From assembly GCA_052148435.1 (NCBI GenBank), contig JBKQIF010000076.1:26421-90420 (forward strand): 64,000 nucleotides of DNA, in the 5' to 3' direction. Made by a program: the position numbers and the translations under genes. The stretch is from JBEKYD01 sp052148435. Its GTDB lineage: Bacteria; Acidobacteriota; Terriglobia; Bryobacterales; Bryobacteraceae. The notes under the pieces were generated by a model. The model saw nothing but the letters and a program-made list of their open reading frames with translations. It was not told the origin of the DNA and ran no database searches. Below are positions 48,861-58,740 of the stretch, in pieces; positions within the stretch are counted from its first letter, which is position 1, and every line of letters starts with the position of its first letter.

Positions 48861-51638
48861 CTAAAACTTGAGTCGCAGTTCCACCCATGCCCTCCTCGGG
48901 GCGCCGGGCGTGAAGAACGTCGCGCTCTGCGCCGGAGCGCTTCCGGCGTAGGGACCGCTCGCGTAGGCCGGGAAGGGCTGCGCCTGGATCGCACCCTGGC
49001 TGGTTAGTGCCGTATTCGCGAGCTGCGCCGCCGTGTAGTAGTGCAGGTTGAACAGATTATCGATCTGGACCGCGAGTTGGAGCCGTTTGGTCAGGCCGTA
49101 ATGAGCCAAAAAATTGGTGACCCCATAGCCGGGTGAAACTCCGGGCCCCAGATAGTAGATGCCATCGGCCTTGTAGGCATTGTTCTCGTTCCCTCGTGCG
49201 TAAGAGCTCGACACGGCCACCTCGTCGAGGTCGAATGCGAGTTTCGAAGTGACCTCAAAATCGGCGAAAGCCTTTCCGGTTTGCTTCGGAATGAGCGGAA
49301 TTCGATCCCCTGGCTGGACGGTGATAACGCCATCGAGTCCCGGATATCCCTCCAATGCGAGATTGTTGGTGTTATTAGCCGAGCCATTCAGGGTCTCGGT
49401 GCTCTGGTAGGTGGCTACGAGATAGGTGTAATCAAGTCCCCATGTGACTCGGCCGATGCGCCCATCGAGGTTGGCATCGAAACCCTCCCGGCGCGTCTTG
49501 GCGAAGTTCTGGAAATAACCAGTGCCAGTCACTACGGATGAGACGAAAAGGATATCGTTGCGATTGTCCGCCCGGAACGCACCGGCATTCCAGTTCAGAC
49601 TGTGTAGGAAGGAGACTTCCGGTTTCCCGCGCAGTCCGGCTTCCCATGTGTCCGTGACCACTTGCTGGAGCGGCGGGTCGCTGGCCAGCGCATTAGGCAG
49701 GCTGCAGGGGTTGTTCGGATCGGCGCAGCCCAGTTCAATGGCCGTCGGGGCGCGGCTGCCCTGGGAGTATCTCGCGTAGGCATTTACCGTGGAGAGTGGG
49801 CTCCAGGTAATCCCAATGGCGGGGTTGAATCGCTGAAACACATAGTCGCCATCGAGCGAGCCGGGTCCCGGAATGGGGTTGATGCGGTCTGTGTTATCCA
49901 CCGTAAACCGATTGTAGCGGCCGGAGACCGTCACGTTCACGGTTTTCGCCAGGGTGAGCGTGTCGGCGAAGTAGAGGCTCCAGTTGGGAGTGACGCCATG
50001 CAGGTTGACTCGTGAATCGATGGGCGAGCCATTCGCGCCGGTCGATCCGTCCTGCCATGCCGGGACGCTGGTGAGGGTGTAGTTGGGATTGACATAAGCG
50101 TAACCCGTGTTCTGGGTATAGTCGATGCTCCCCCGGTCCAAAGCCGCTCCGGCGGCGAACTGGTTGCGCCCGATCTTAGGCGCGGCGATCCACGTCAATT
50201 GCCCGGAAAACCCGTACTCGTTCTGCACTTCTTTCGAGTAGATGTTGACGCCATCGCAGGTCTGGTCCGGGTCGGCCAACTGTAGTGCTTCGGCGATGCA
50301 ACTCCATTTCGGAAACGGCGTGTTCGCGATGTTGGCGCCGCTCGTTGGGAAACCGGTATAACCTGCGCCGGCGAGGACCGCCTGTTCTTCCGCAGTCGGC
50401 TGGTAGATCGATTGAGTGAGCGCGTCCGTGTTGAAATTGGAGTCGATTGCTTCCGTGCGGATGTTCCGGTACCAGGCGTTACCGGAGAAAGTCAGCGCCT
50501 CGCTGAAGGTGTGCCGGGCGATGAAATTGAAAGAGGGGGAACGGTCGGCGGTGCTGTCGGGGATGGAATAGACACTCGTATAGTTGCGTTCGAGCCGGCG
50601 ATAGTCCTGCAGCCCATTGCCGATCAGGGTGTTGTAGGCATAGGACATAGTGAGCGCGAGCTCGGTCTTGTCCCTGCGCCAACCGAGGCGGGCAAACCCC
50701 TGACGGACGTCCGACGGCGAATCGAAGCGCCATCCGGATTCGTGAAATACATTGCCGGCAAAAAACCAGTTGAAACCCGTCGTTTTGCCACCGCCATACT
50801 CGGCCTGAACCGCTTTTCGGCCGCTGCTGCCGTACGTCAAGGTTCCGCCAAGCCCTGGATTACCCGCGCCGTCTTTGGTCTGGACGGAAAGCGCGCCTCC
50901 CAGCGTGTTCAGCCCGAACAGAGGGTCCGATCCCGGTACCAGCGTGATTTCGGAGATCGCGTTCTTGGGGATCAAATCCCAGCTCACCACGTCGCCAAAT
51001 GGCTGATTCTGCCGCACGCCGTCCAGGTAGACCGAGATCCCCTCGGGCGTTCCGAGTAGCGGAGAAGCGGTGTAGCCGCGGAAATTCACGTCGGGCTGGA
51101 ACGGGTTCCCCTGCATTTCGTTGAGATACACGCCATTCAACCGCCGGTTCATGAAATCCGCGAGATCGAGCGCGCCACTCTTCTCGACATCGGCCGCCGC
51201 GGCGGTCTGGACGGGGCCGGCAATCTGGTCGGAGGTGAGATCCGTTCCGGCGAGCGGCGTTGTCCCGACCACATCGACTTTGCTTTCGGCGTGCGCCAAC
51301 GCCATCGTGACGGTTCGCGAAACGGGAGTTGAGGAACGCACATCGATCCGCACAACCAGGGTGGCGAATCCACCTTTCGAAATTTCCAGGCGGTAGCGGC
51401 CATAGGGAAGGTCTGGAGATTTGTACATGCCCTGCTTGTCTGTTTGAAAGGTCCGCTCCACTCCGCCGGCCAGGTTCCGCAGCCGCCCCAATGCTTCTAC
51501 CGCAGCCCCCGAGGGGTCTCTGACCTCGAGCCGGATTTCACCGCTGGGCGCCTGCGCCTGGAGCATCGCAGCGGCTCCCGCGAGCGCCAAGCCAAATAAT
51601 CCCATCCCTCTTTTGAAGCGGGTGCCAAATGAACTCAT
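48861..51638 (-). CDS. TonB-dependent outer-membrane receptor with carboxypeptidase-like N-terminal domain
   Basis: This is a 925-residue protein with a signal peptide (about residues 10-30). A carboxypeptidase-regulatory-like domain covers about 33-105 (GEIRLEVRDPSGAAV and LPYGRYRLEISKGGFATL). The plug domain has DLADFMNRRLNGVYLNEMQGNPFQPDVNFRGYTASPLLGTPEG in pieces, and a long beta barrel ends in the aromatic C-terminus VELRLKF. Receptors of this kind are numerous in acidobacteria and take up large nutrients or metals; the substrate cannot be told. I chose the ATG at 51638. It stands alone, with an antitoxin remnant immediately downstream. Confidence 0.9.
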   Translation of the reverse strand: MSSFGTRFKRGMGLFGLALAGAAAMLQAQAPSGEIRLEVRDPSGAAVEALGRLRNLAGGVERTFQTDKQGMYKSPDLPYGRYRLEISKGGFATLVVRIDVRSSTPVSRTVTMALAHAESKVDVVGTTPLAGTDLTSDQIAGPVQTAAAADVEKSGALDLADFMNRRLNGVYLNEMQGNPFQPDVNFRGYTASPLLGTPEGISVYLDGVRQNQPFGDVVSWDLIPKNAISEITLVPGSDPLFGLNTLGGALSVQTKDGAGNPGLGGTLTYGSSGRKAVQAEYGGGKTTGFNWFFAGNVFHESGWRFDSPSDVRQGFARLGWRRDKTELALTMSYAYNTLIGNGLQDYRRLERNYTSVYSIPDSTADRSPSFNFIARHTFSEALTFSGNAWYRNIRTEAIDSNFNTDALTQSIYQPTAEEQAVLAGAGYTGFPTSGANIANTPFPKWSCIAEALQLADPDQTCDGVNIYSKEVQNEYGFSGQLTWIAAPKIGRNQFAAGAALDRGSIDYTQNTGYAYVNPNYTLTSVPAWQDGSTGANGSPIDSRVNLHGVTPNWSLYFADTLTLAKTVNVTVSGRYNRFTVDNTDRINPIPGPGSLDGDYVFQRFNPAIGITWSPLSTVNAYARYSQGSRAPTAIELGCADPNNPCSLPNALASDPPLQQVVTDTWEAGLRGKPEVSFLHSLNWNAGAFRADNRNDILFVSSVVTGTGYFQNFAKTRREGFDANLDGRIGRVTWGLDYTYLVATYQSTETLNGSANNTNNLALEGYPGLDGVITVQPGDRIPLIPKQTGKAFADFEVTSKLAFDLDEVAVSSSYARGNENNAYKADGIYYLGPGVSPGYGVTNFLAHYGLTKRLQLAVQIDNLFNLHYYTAAQLANTALTSQGAIQAQPFPAYASGPYAGSAPAQSATFFTPGAPRRAWVELRLKF

Positions 51639-51806
51639 ACCGGATTGGGGGCTGGTGCGGTTTCGTGGCCTACGCACTCCCCATCAGACCTAGCATAGGC
51701 CATAAGGCTCCCTCTAACCCAAAAGCGCCGCGCGCGCGATTCGTGATCTGATGGTGAAGGGCGGAACGCAATCGAAAACCGAATCGAAGTCTCGATCGAG
51801 AAGCTG

Positions 51807-52979
51807 GTGTATGGCGGCGACGGGCTGGCGCGGCTGGACGGCCGCGTGGTGCTGGCGCCTTACGTAGCGGCGGGCGAGCGTGTGCGCGTGGAGGCGGAAC
51901 GCGAGCGGCGCGGGCTTCTGGAGGGACGCACCGTCGAAATCGTCCAGCCGGCGCCGGAGCGCGTGGCGGCGGAATGCCCGTATTTCGGCCGCTGCGGCGG
52001 TTGCCATTACCAGCACCTCCCCTACCCCGTACAACTCGCGGCCAAGCGCGCCATCTTGACCGAAGTCATCGAGCGCGTGGGCAAGATTGCGCCGCCGGCC
52101 GAGATTGGCCTGCTGATGAGCGAGCCGTTCGGCTATCGCAACCGCGTCCAGTTACACCTGGACGGCAGCGCGTTGGGATACCGCGAGGCGCGATCGCATC
52201 GCCTCTGCGCCATCGAACGCTGCCCTGTCGCATCGCCCAGGCTGAACCGGATTGTCGCTGCCTTGGCCGAGATGGCCGGCGACCGCCGTTGGCCGAACTT
52301 CCTGGAGACGCTCGAAGTCTTTACCGATGAGGAACGGGTGCAGTTGAACGTACTCGAAACTGCGCGGCCGGTCTCCCGCCGGTTTTTCGAGTGGTGCGGT
52401 GAACGCATTCCTGGCCTGGCCGATGGCGCGCTGGATTACCAGGGCCGCTTTCGGGTGAGCCGCCATTCGTTCTTCCAGGTAAACCGGTTTCTGATCGATG
52501 GCTTAGTGGAAACCGCGCTGGGAGACGGCGCGGCGGATGGAATGGCGGGCTCGGCGGCGCTCGATTTGTACGCCGGGGTAGGCTTGTTCACGCTGTCGCT
52601 GGCGCGGCGGTTCGAACGGGTGGTCGCGGTGGAGGCTGGCGGGCCGGCGGTGCGCGATCTAAAATTCAACGCCGAACGCGCCGGAATCTCGAATGTGACC
52701 GCCGAGCAGGCCAGCGTGGAATCCTACCTGACCAATCTCGAAACCGCGCCCGATTTCGTGCTGCTGGACCCTCCCCGCGCCGGCCTGGGCAAGACCGTGG
52801 TGCGGCGGCTGCTGGAACTCGCGCCGCCGAGCCTAACCATTGTCTCTTGCGATCCGTCTACATTGGCGCGGGACCTGGCCGGACTGACGGCCGGCGGTTA
52901 TACCATCGATCGCATGACTTTGGTGGATTTGTTTCCACAGACGTATCACCTGGAAACCGTGGTCCGGCTCAGCCGGTAG
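51807..52979 (+). CDS. rlmD: 23S rRNA uracil-C5 methyltransferase, RlmD-like
   Basis: This is a TrmA-family methyltransferase of 390 residues from the GTG at 51807. It has a TRAM domain (YGGDGLARLDGRVVLAPYVAAGERV), an iron-sulfur Cys set in CPYFGRCGGCHYQHL and LCAIERC, the SAM site ALDLYAGVGLFTLSLARRF, and the catalytic motif VSCDPSTLARDL. The conserved first TRAM strand (IEVSIEKL) is encoded in frame just upstream, but no ATG, GTG or TTG precedes it before a TGA at 51744, so the annotated start may be short. The assignment as RlmD rather than RlmC or RumA-like paralogues is by general similarity. Confidence 0.85.
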   Translation: MYGGDGLARLDGRVVLAPYVAAGERVRVEAERERRGLLEGRTVEIVQPAPERVAAECPYFGRCGGCHYQHLPYPVQLAAKRAILTEVIERVGKIAPPAEIGLLMSEPFGYRNRVQLHLDGSALGYREARSHRLCAIERCPVASPRLNRIVAALAEMAGDRRWPNFLETLEVFTDEERVQLNVLETARPVSRRFFEWCGERIPGLADGALDYQGRFRVSRHSFFQVNRFLIDGLVETALGDGAADGMAGSAALDLYAGVGLFTLSLARRFERVVAVEAGGPAVRDLKFNAERAGISNVTAEQASVESYLTNLETAPDFVLLDPPRAGLGKTVVRRLLELAPPSLTIVSCDPSTLARDLAGLTAGGYTIDRMTLVDLFPQTYHLETVVRLSR

Positions 52980-53029
52980 CACAGACCGCAAACCAGGGGC
53001 AGCAAAGAGGGGAAAAGAGGGGAGACGCT

Positions 53030-55519
53030 ATGGCAATTTTCGTGGATCTGGCTTACGCGGCGCGCACGCTACGCAAGAGCCCGGTGTTCACCATTACCGC
53101 GGTGGCGACGATCGCCTTGGGGATCGGCGCCGCCGCTGCGATTTTCAGCGTAACCCACGCGGTGCTGCTCCAGCCGCTGCCGTACCAGAATCCCGAGCGG
53201 CTGGTGCTGGCGTGCGCGGACATGCGCCAGCGCAATGTGCGAGATCTGCCTATGTCGACGCCGGATTTCTTAGATCTCCGTACCGGCACGCACGGCGCTT
53301 TTGAGGATTTCACGGCGGTGTTTACCGAGCGCGGCGTGCTGGAACGGGACGACGGCACCAGCGAGCAGATTCACTTTGGCGCCGTACCTTTCAACTTTTT
53401 CCGTCTGCTGGGCGCGCGCATGGTGGCCGGCCGCGACTTTACCGAGGCGGATGGCCAGCCCGCGGCGCAGCCGGCTGCGGGCCAGGCGGGAGCCGTGGCA
53501 ACCGCCCCCGCCGTGCCCCAAATGCTGATTCTGAGCTATGAATTCTGGCAGCGCCGATTCGGCGGCCGCCGCGACATCCTAGGCCGCCCTTTGCAGAATC
53601 CCTTCCAGGGGAGCGTGGTGATTGGCGTGTTGCAGCCCGGCTTCGAGCTGCTTTTGCCGCCGCAGTTCAACGCTAGCGCCAAACCCGATTTCTGGCTGGC
53701 GGCGCGGTTGAGGTACGATCCCAGCGAGCGCAACTCCTTCTGGCTGCAGCCCATCGGCAGGCTGCGCGAAGGCGTGACCATGGAACGCGCCCAGGCCGAG
53801 GCATCGCAGGTGGCCGACGAGGCGCGGCGCGATTTCGTGATCGAGCGAACCGCCGGGTATCGCCTCCGCATCGAGCCCATGCAAAAGTACCTGGTGGAGC
53901 GCTCGCGGCCGGCGATTCTGGCGCTGATGGGCGCGGTGATCTTTCTGCTGCTAATCGCCTGCGCCAACGTAGCCAATTTGATGCTGGTGCGGGCCTCGCT
54001 GCGCGAACGCGAATTGGCGGTGCGCACCGCGCTGGGCGGCAACCGCTGGCGGCTGGTGCGGCAGATTCTGGCGGAAGCGCTACTGCTGGCGATGGTGGGA
54101 ACCGCGCTGGGCGTGGGCCTGGCCTGGCTCGGGTTGCGCGAGCTGGCGGCCATCGGGCCGGCCAACCTGCCGCGCCTGGACAGCATCCGCATCGATCCCA
54201 CCGTCACGGTATTTTCGGCTCTGGCCGGACTGGCCGCGGCGGCGCTGTTCGGCCTCGTGCCGGCGCTGCGCGCTTCGCGTCCCGACATCGCGCAGGTGCT
54301 GCGCGCCAGCGGGCGAACCTCGGCCCTGGGTGGCGGCCGGCTGCTGCGCGACGCGGTGGTGGTGACGGAAGTGGCGCTGTGCTTTGTGTTGCTGATTGGT
54401 TCGGGGCTGATGTTCCGCAGCTTTCTGGCGCTGACCCGCATCGATCCCGGTTTCGACCCGCATCATCTCTTGACCTTCAGCCTGCTGGGCGATGGGCAAG
54501 GCCGTCGCCAGCCGGGCGAGCGACTCGCGCTCGTCCGCCAGATTTCGGAACGGTTGAGCGCGCTGCCGGGCGTGACGGCGGTCGCCGCGACCAACCCGCT
54601 GGCTTTGGGTGGCGACTTCTATCCCATCCGCTGGGGCCTCGATCCGGCTCTGGCCGACCCCAGCAAGTTTCAGGCGGTGGATAGTCTGACCGTGCTGCCC
54701 GGCTACTTCCAGACCGTCCGCACGCCCATTCTGGAGGGCCGCGCCTTCACCGAGGCCGACAACGCGCCCAACCAGAACGTGGTGGTGGTGGACGAATTTC
54801 TGGCGCGCAAGGCCTTCGGGGCGGAAAGCGCGGTGGGCAAGCGTATTCTGATTCGCATTCGCACCCCCGAGCCCGAGTGGGTGCGGATCATCGGTGTGGC
54901 CCGGCACATCCGCGGCACCTCGCTGGCGGAGCCGGGGCGGGAGCAGGTCTATTTCACCGACGGCTTTCTGGGCCACGGCGCGGCATTTCGCTGGATGCTG
55001 CGCACCGCCGGCGACCCGCTTTCCACGGCCGGTCCGGCGCGTGCCGCCATCGCCGCTATCGACCGCAAACTCTTGCTGACCGAAGTGCAGCCGATGGATC
55101 GACTGGTGGAGAAAGCCCAATCGCAGACGCGTTTCTCGCTTTTGTTGATCGGCGTTTTCGCTACCCTGGCAGCCCTGCTGGCTGGCGTGGGGCTCTACGG
55201 CGTGCTGGCGACGGTGGTGCGGCAGCGCACCGCGGAAATCGGCGTGCGCGTGGCCCTGGGCGCGGCGCCGGCGCGCATCTTCCGCCTGGTGGTGGGTCAG
55301 GGAATGCGCCTGAGCCTGGCGGGCGTAGCCGTCGGCTGCGTGTTCGCCGCGTTTCTGACGCGCCTGATAAAGAGCATGCTGGTGGGCACCAAGCCCGGCG
55401 ATCCGCTGACTTATGTAGCGATGGCAGCGCTGTTCCTGGCGATCGCCGCGGTAGCGAGCTGGCTTCCCGCGCGAAGAGCAGCCGGCCTCGATCCGAATTC
55501 GGCGCTGCGGGAGGAATGA
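53030..55519 (+). CDS. ADOP-type orphan ABC permease (FtsX/MacB-like)
   Basis: This 829-residue membrane protein has an N-terminal helix and MacB-like periplasmic domain (RTLRKSPVFTITAVATIALGIGAAAAIFSV). An FtsX segment lies at about residues 300-420 (LRERELAVRTALGGNRWRLVRQILAEALLLA), followed by a second periplasmic domain and a final FtsX segment (QRTAEIGVRVALGAAPARIFRLVVGQGM). Two permease halves in one chain without an adjacent ATPase gene define the acidobacterial duplicated orphan permease (ADOP) type. GAGGGGAGACGCT precedes the ATG. It starts 50 nt after rlmD. The ATPase partner and substrate are unknown. Confidence 0.9.
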   Translation: MAIFVDLAYAARTLRKSPVFTITAVATIALGIGAAAAIFSVTHAVLLQPLPYQNPERLVLACADMRQRNVRDLPMSTPDFLDLRTGTHGAFEDFTAVFTERGVLERDDGTSEQIHFGAVPFNFFRLLGARMVAGRDFTEADGQPAAQPAAGQAGAVATAPAVPQMLILSYEFWQRRFGGRRDILGRPLQNPFQGSVVIGVLQPGFELLLPPQFNASAKPDFWLAARLRYDPSERNSFWLQPIGRLREGVTMERAQAEASQVADEARRDFVIERTAGYRLRIEPMQKYLVERSRPAILALMGAVIFLLLIACANVANLMLVRASLRERELAVRTALGGNRWRLVRQILAEALLLAMVGTALGVGLAWLGLRELAAIGPANLPRLDSIRIDPTVTVFSALAGLAAAALFGLVPALRASRPDIAQVLRASGRTSALGGGRLLRDAVVVTEVALCFVLLIGSGLMFRSFLALTRIDPGFDPHHLLTFSLLGDGQGRRQPGERLALVRQISERLSALPGVTAVAATNPLALGGDFYPIRWGLDPALADPSKFQAVDSLTVLPGYFQTVRTPILEGRAFTEADNAPNQNVVVVDEFLARKAFGAESAVGKRILIRIRTPEPEWVRIIGVARHIRGTSLAEPGREQVYFTDGFLGHGAAFRWMLRTAGDPLSTAGPARAAIAAIDRKLLLTEVQPMDRLVEKAQSQTRFSLLLIGVFATLAALLAGVGLYGVLATVVRQRTAEIGVRVALGAAPARIFRLVVGQGMRLSLAGVAVGCVFAAFLTRLIKSMLVGTKPGDPLTYVAMAALFLAIAAVASWLPARRAAGLDPNSALREE

Positions 55520-55929
55520 GGGGCGGCGCGGGTGGGCCAGTTTCCGCCTATGCCAAATACCTTTCATCCCGGCGACGCTCTGCATAAATCGTGGGGCAGC
55601 CAGTCCTGGCTGCGGCCGGCTCTTAGTCGGCGCTCGACGGGGAGGAAGACTCTCCCGCAGGACGGCTCTTTCGCGTCAACGGCATTAGGCTTGACAGCCT
55701 GCGCCACGACTTTCAGTAAGTGAACAGCAAAACCAGCGGGTCGGCGATCCCGACGCTGAATCACTCGACCCGCCCCCCTTTGGAAGATCCCGCTAACGCG
55801 CTCTCTTCGTAGCGCCGTTACACGGTGGTTTGGGCGGTAGCGCCTCCGAAATAGCCGCCCATATCTTGTAATGCGGAAAATCCGAGGCGAATTACCGGTG
55901 GTCTAGGTTTTTTTCGTCGGGTAAAACCC
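55520..55929. other. 410-bp non-coding gap with a palindromic repeat
   Basis: There is no supported gene. It holds a GTGGGGCAG-type repeat from 55591 to about 55665, related to 988-1066 (CAGCCAGTCCTGGCTGCGGCCGG in short overlap). A T run lies at 55908-55914 near the metzincin 3' end. It separates the convergent ADOP and metzincin genes. Confidence 0.55.
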
Positions 55930-58410
55930 CTACCAGACCACGTAATCGGGTTGGTCGTCGCCGATGGGCATGCCCGGTGGGGGAACCGGAGGACGGGGCG
56001 AGCCGATTTGCTTGGGATCGGTTTCGAAGCGCTTCAACTGGGCGGCGCTGTACTGGAAAAACGCCTTCAGGCTGGCATCGGCGGGCGCTTGGACAGCGGC
56101 CCAGTCGCGCAACTGGCTGAGCTTGGCGGCCGCGGTGGCGCGGACCTGCGCAGGGGCGGATTCGTCGGCGGAAAGCTGCATCAGATCATACAGGACTACC
56201 GCGTCGGTAGCGCGCTGCACCTGTGCGCCGAGTCCGGCGGCGGGCGCGGCTTTGAAGGTAGCGGCCACCAGCTTGTCGATCACCTCTTCGAGCGAGGGCT
56301 GGCTGGCGTCTTCGGCGTGATGCTCCACCAGGCGGGCGGCGCGTTCGGCATTCAGGAGCAGGCCGATAGTCATGCCGGCGGCGGATTCGGCCGCACCCAC
56401 CGGGTCGAAGGTCAGCCCGGTGCGGTCGTGGAAGTCCTCGCGCGTGCGTTGATAGCCGTGCGCCTGCGGCGGAATCAACGCCAGAATGCTATCCGGCAAA
56501 GTCAAAGTATCGGGACGGATGGTGCGCAGCAGCGCGTCCAGCGCCCGCCTCTGTTCGGTGCCGGGGATGCGCTCGGCGATCTTCTGGCCGTCGCCGCGCA
56601 GGGCGTAAGTGTAGTACAGCCCGCCCACCACTTTGGAAGCGGCCTCGGCCTGATAGCGGTGCAGCAGATAGACCGGGACCAGTACGTCTTCGAGCATGCT
56701 CATGGGATCGCCCACGCGAATGTTCCTGGCCGAGAACTGCGCCAGCGCCTTGGCGCGCACGTCCATCAGGCGGTTCAACTCATCCACCGCGTTGCTGCCG
56801 GAATCCCAGAGATGGGCTTGCGGATGGGCGCTGCCCTCGGGCCGCGAATCGGCGTCGCTGATGAATAAAAGCCCGTCCCGGATGGCGCGGCGCATAATGG
56901 CGTCCAGCAGCTTGGGCTCGTCGGCGCCGGCGGGGAAATCGCTGTAACCGTATTCGATGGCGACCTTGTCCCAGGCGCCGATGCCTACCGCATAAGCGTC
57001 CGAAAGATCGATTGCGCCGGAGGGCGAAAGCTTCACCGTGGGCGGCGGGTAATCCATCACGCTGGCCCGGTTGTTCGTGCTGGCGGCGTAATTGTGGACC
57101 AGCCCCAGCGTGTGGCCCACTTCGTGCGCGGCAAGCTGCCGCAGCCGCGCGAGCACCACCTGCTCCATTTCCGGAGGAACCGGTTTGCCTTCCTCGTAGG
57201 GCGCCAGCAGGCTTTCGAAAATCAGGTAGTCCTGGCGGCCGCGCAAAGAGCCCAGCGTGACCTGGCCTTTGATGATTTCGCCGGTGCGCGGATCGGTGAT
57301 GGCGGCGCCGTAGGACCAGCCGCGGGTGTAGCGGTGTACCCACTGGATCACGTTGTAGCGCACGTCCATGGGGTCCATCCCCGGCGGCATCAGCTCCACC
57401 CGAAAGGCGTTGCGGAAACCGGCGGCTTCAAAGGCCTGGTTCCACCAGTTGGCGCCCTCGAGCAAAGCGGAGCGGATCGGCTCCGGCGCGCCGCGGTCCA
57501 GGTAATAAACGATGGGCGCGACCGGGTCGCTGATCGCCGCGCTCGGGTCCTTCTTCTGCAAACGGTGGCGGATGATGAGGTGTTTGATGTAGCGGTCGCC
57601 CAGGGGAGCGATGAAATCGGCGTACGTCATCCCGATGTAACCGGCGCGCGGATCGAAGGCGCGAGGTTGGTAGCCCGGGCCGGGCAGTTCGACGAAGGAA
57701 TGGTGTTCGCGAATGGTAACGGCGTCGGGCGAAGGCGTCACGTCGCGCACGAAGGCGTTGGGGTTGTCGCCGGTGAAGGTCAGAATGGTCTCGACTTCGC
57801 TGTTCTTCGGGAACCCCTTGGTGTTTGCCAGGTAGAAAGCCGAGCGGCTGGGATCGAGGTGGAACAACGCGCCGCCGCCATTTCCCCTACCGCCGCCGGC
57901 CGGCCCGCCTCCGATGGGCTGGGCGCTTTGAATCGACTGCGGAATATGATGGGCGTCGCGCAGGTAAAATTGGGTCGCGTCCACCAATACGCGGCTGCCT
58001 TCTTCCGCGGTGACATCAAAGCCCCACAGCACCGATTGCGCGAACGACTCCTCCACCGAGCGCCGCTCTTCGGGACTGCCGTCGATGGCGCGGAAATGGT
58101 AGTTGGGCTCGATCAGCAGAACCTTGGGGCCGCTGCGCATGAACTTGACGATGCGCGAGCCGCCCAATTGGCCGCGGTCCAGGCCCAGATCGTTCGACCC
58201 CATTCCCGCCGGCATGGAATCGACGTACAGAAACTCGGTATCGAATTTGTCGATTTCGAGCCACATCTTGCCGGCCTTTTCGTCCCAATACAGCGGGAAG
58301 TAGCCGGGAATCTTCGTGAAAGCGGCCGTGCGGGCGGCGATGGTGGGGATCGCGTTCGGTTGCGCCGAAGCGGCCACGGCGGCCAGGACCAATAGCAGTG
58401 CGGTTTTCAT
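55930..58410 (-). CDS. Secreted zinc metalloprotease, DUF5117/DUF4953 type
   Basis: This 826-residue protein has a signal peptide (MKTALLLVLAAVAASAQ). A DUF5117-like beta-rich region follows (about residues 30-270, FPLYWDEKAGKMWLEIDKFDTEFLY). The peptidase region has the metzincin zinc motif HEVGHTLGLVHN near residue 429 and the later Met-turn-type segment SVMDYPPP. A DUF4953-like C-terminal half follows. Homologues are exported metal-dependent peptidases of unknown substrate. Full length and unbroken, with no operon partner. Confidence 0.86.
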   Translation of the reverse strand: MKTALLLVLAAVAASAQPNAIPTIAARTAAFTKIPGYFPLYWDEKAGKMWLEIDKFDTEFLYVDSMPAGMGSNDLGLDRGQLGGSRIVKFMRSGPKVLLIEPNYHFRAIDGSPEERRSVEESFAQSVLWGFDVTAEEGSRVLVDATQFYLRDAHHIPQSIQSAQPIGGGPAGGGRGNGGGALFHLDPSRSAFYLANTKGFPKNSEVETILTFTGDNPNAFVRDVTPSPDAVTIREHHSFVELPGPGYQPRAFDPRAGYIGMTYADFIAPLGDRYIKHLIIRHRLQKKDPSAAISDPVAPIVYYLDRGAPEPIRSALLEGANWWNQAFEAAGFRNAFRVELMPPGMDPMDVRYNVIQWVHRYTRGWSYGAAITDPRTGEIIKGQVTLGSLRGRQDYLIFESLLAPYEEGKPVPPEMEQVVLARLRQLAAHEVGHTLGLVHNYAASTNNRASVMDYPPPTVKLSPSGAIDLSDAYAVGIGAWDKVAIEYGYSDFPAGADEPKLLDAIMRRAIRDGLLFISDADSRPEGSAHPQAHLWDSGSNAVDELNRLMDVRAKALAQFSARNIRVGDPMSMLEDVLVPVYLLHRYQAEAASKVVGGLYYTYALRGDGQKIAERIPGTEQRRALDALLRTIRPDTLTLPDSILALIPPQAHGYQRTREDFHDRTGLTFDPVGAAESAAGMTIGLLLNAERAARLVEHHAEDASQPSLEEVIDKLVAATFKAAPAAGLGAQVQRATDAVVLYDLMQLSADESAPAQVRATAAAKLSQLRDWAAVQAPADASLKAFFQYSAAQLKRFETDPKQIGSPRPPVPPPGMPIGDDQPDYVVW

Positions 58411-58740
58411 GGGGACTCATTATCATACAAGGCGCGAGGGGCGCGGCACAAAGGCGGGACAAATGCTTGGTGTGCGACTTCTTCCGGTCACAGATTTTGA
58501 AAATTTCCGGCAATTCACTGATCCTGCGAGTGTTAGGTCTGGGCGAAAGCTTCCGCGAAGAGCCGGTTTTTGGTAGCCGCCCGCTAGATTGAGATTGACG
58601 ACGGAACCGCGCCGCAATCCGCCTGGATTTTGACCGCAAATGGGTACTGAAGTACCCGTTTTCACCCCGTGAATCATTGATTATACGTAAGAGAACCGGT
58701 ACTCAGGTGCCGGTTTTTCCCTTTTTAGGGGAGGATTTAT
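58411..58740. other. 330-bp divergent region with two GGTACT hairpins
   Basis: There is no supported gene. It lies between the divergent metzincin and the unknown gene at 58741. Two similar hairpins sit in its right part: GGGTAC-TGAA-GTACCC (58642-58657) and ACCGGTA-CTCAGG-TGCCGGT (58695-58714). The second is followed by TTTTCCCTTTTT and then GGGGAGG before the ATG. Confidence 0.6.
58695..58724 (+). terminator. Hairpin with T tracts upstream of the 58741 gene (possible attenuator)
   Basis: ACCGGTA...TGCCGGT is a 7-bp stem with one mismatch, followed immediately by a TTTT run and a second T run. It could terminate an upstream transcript or attenuate the downstream gene. A related hairpin lies 38 nt earlier. 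Confidence 0.45.
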
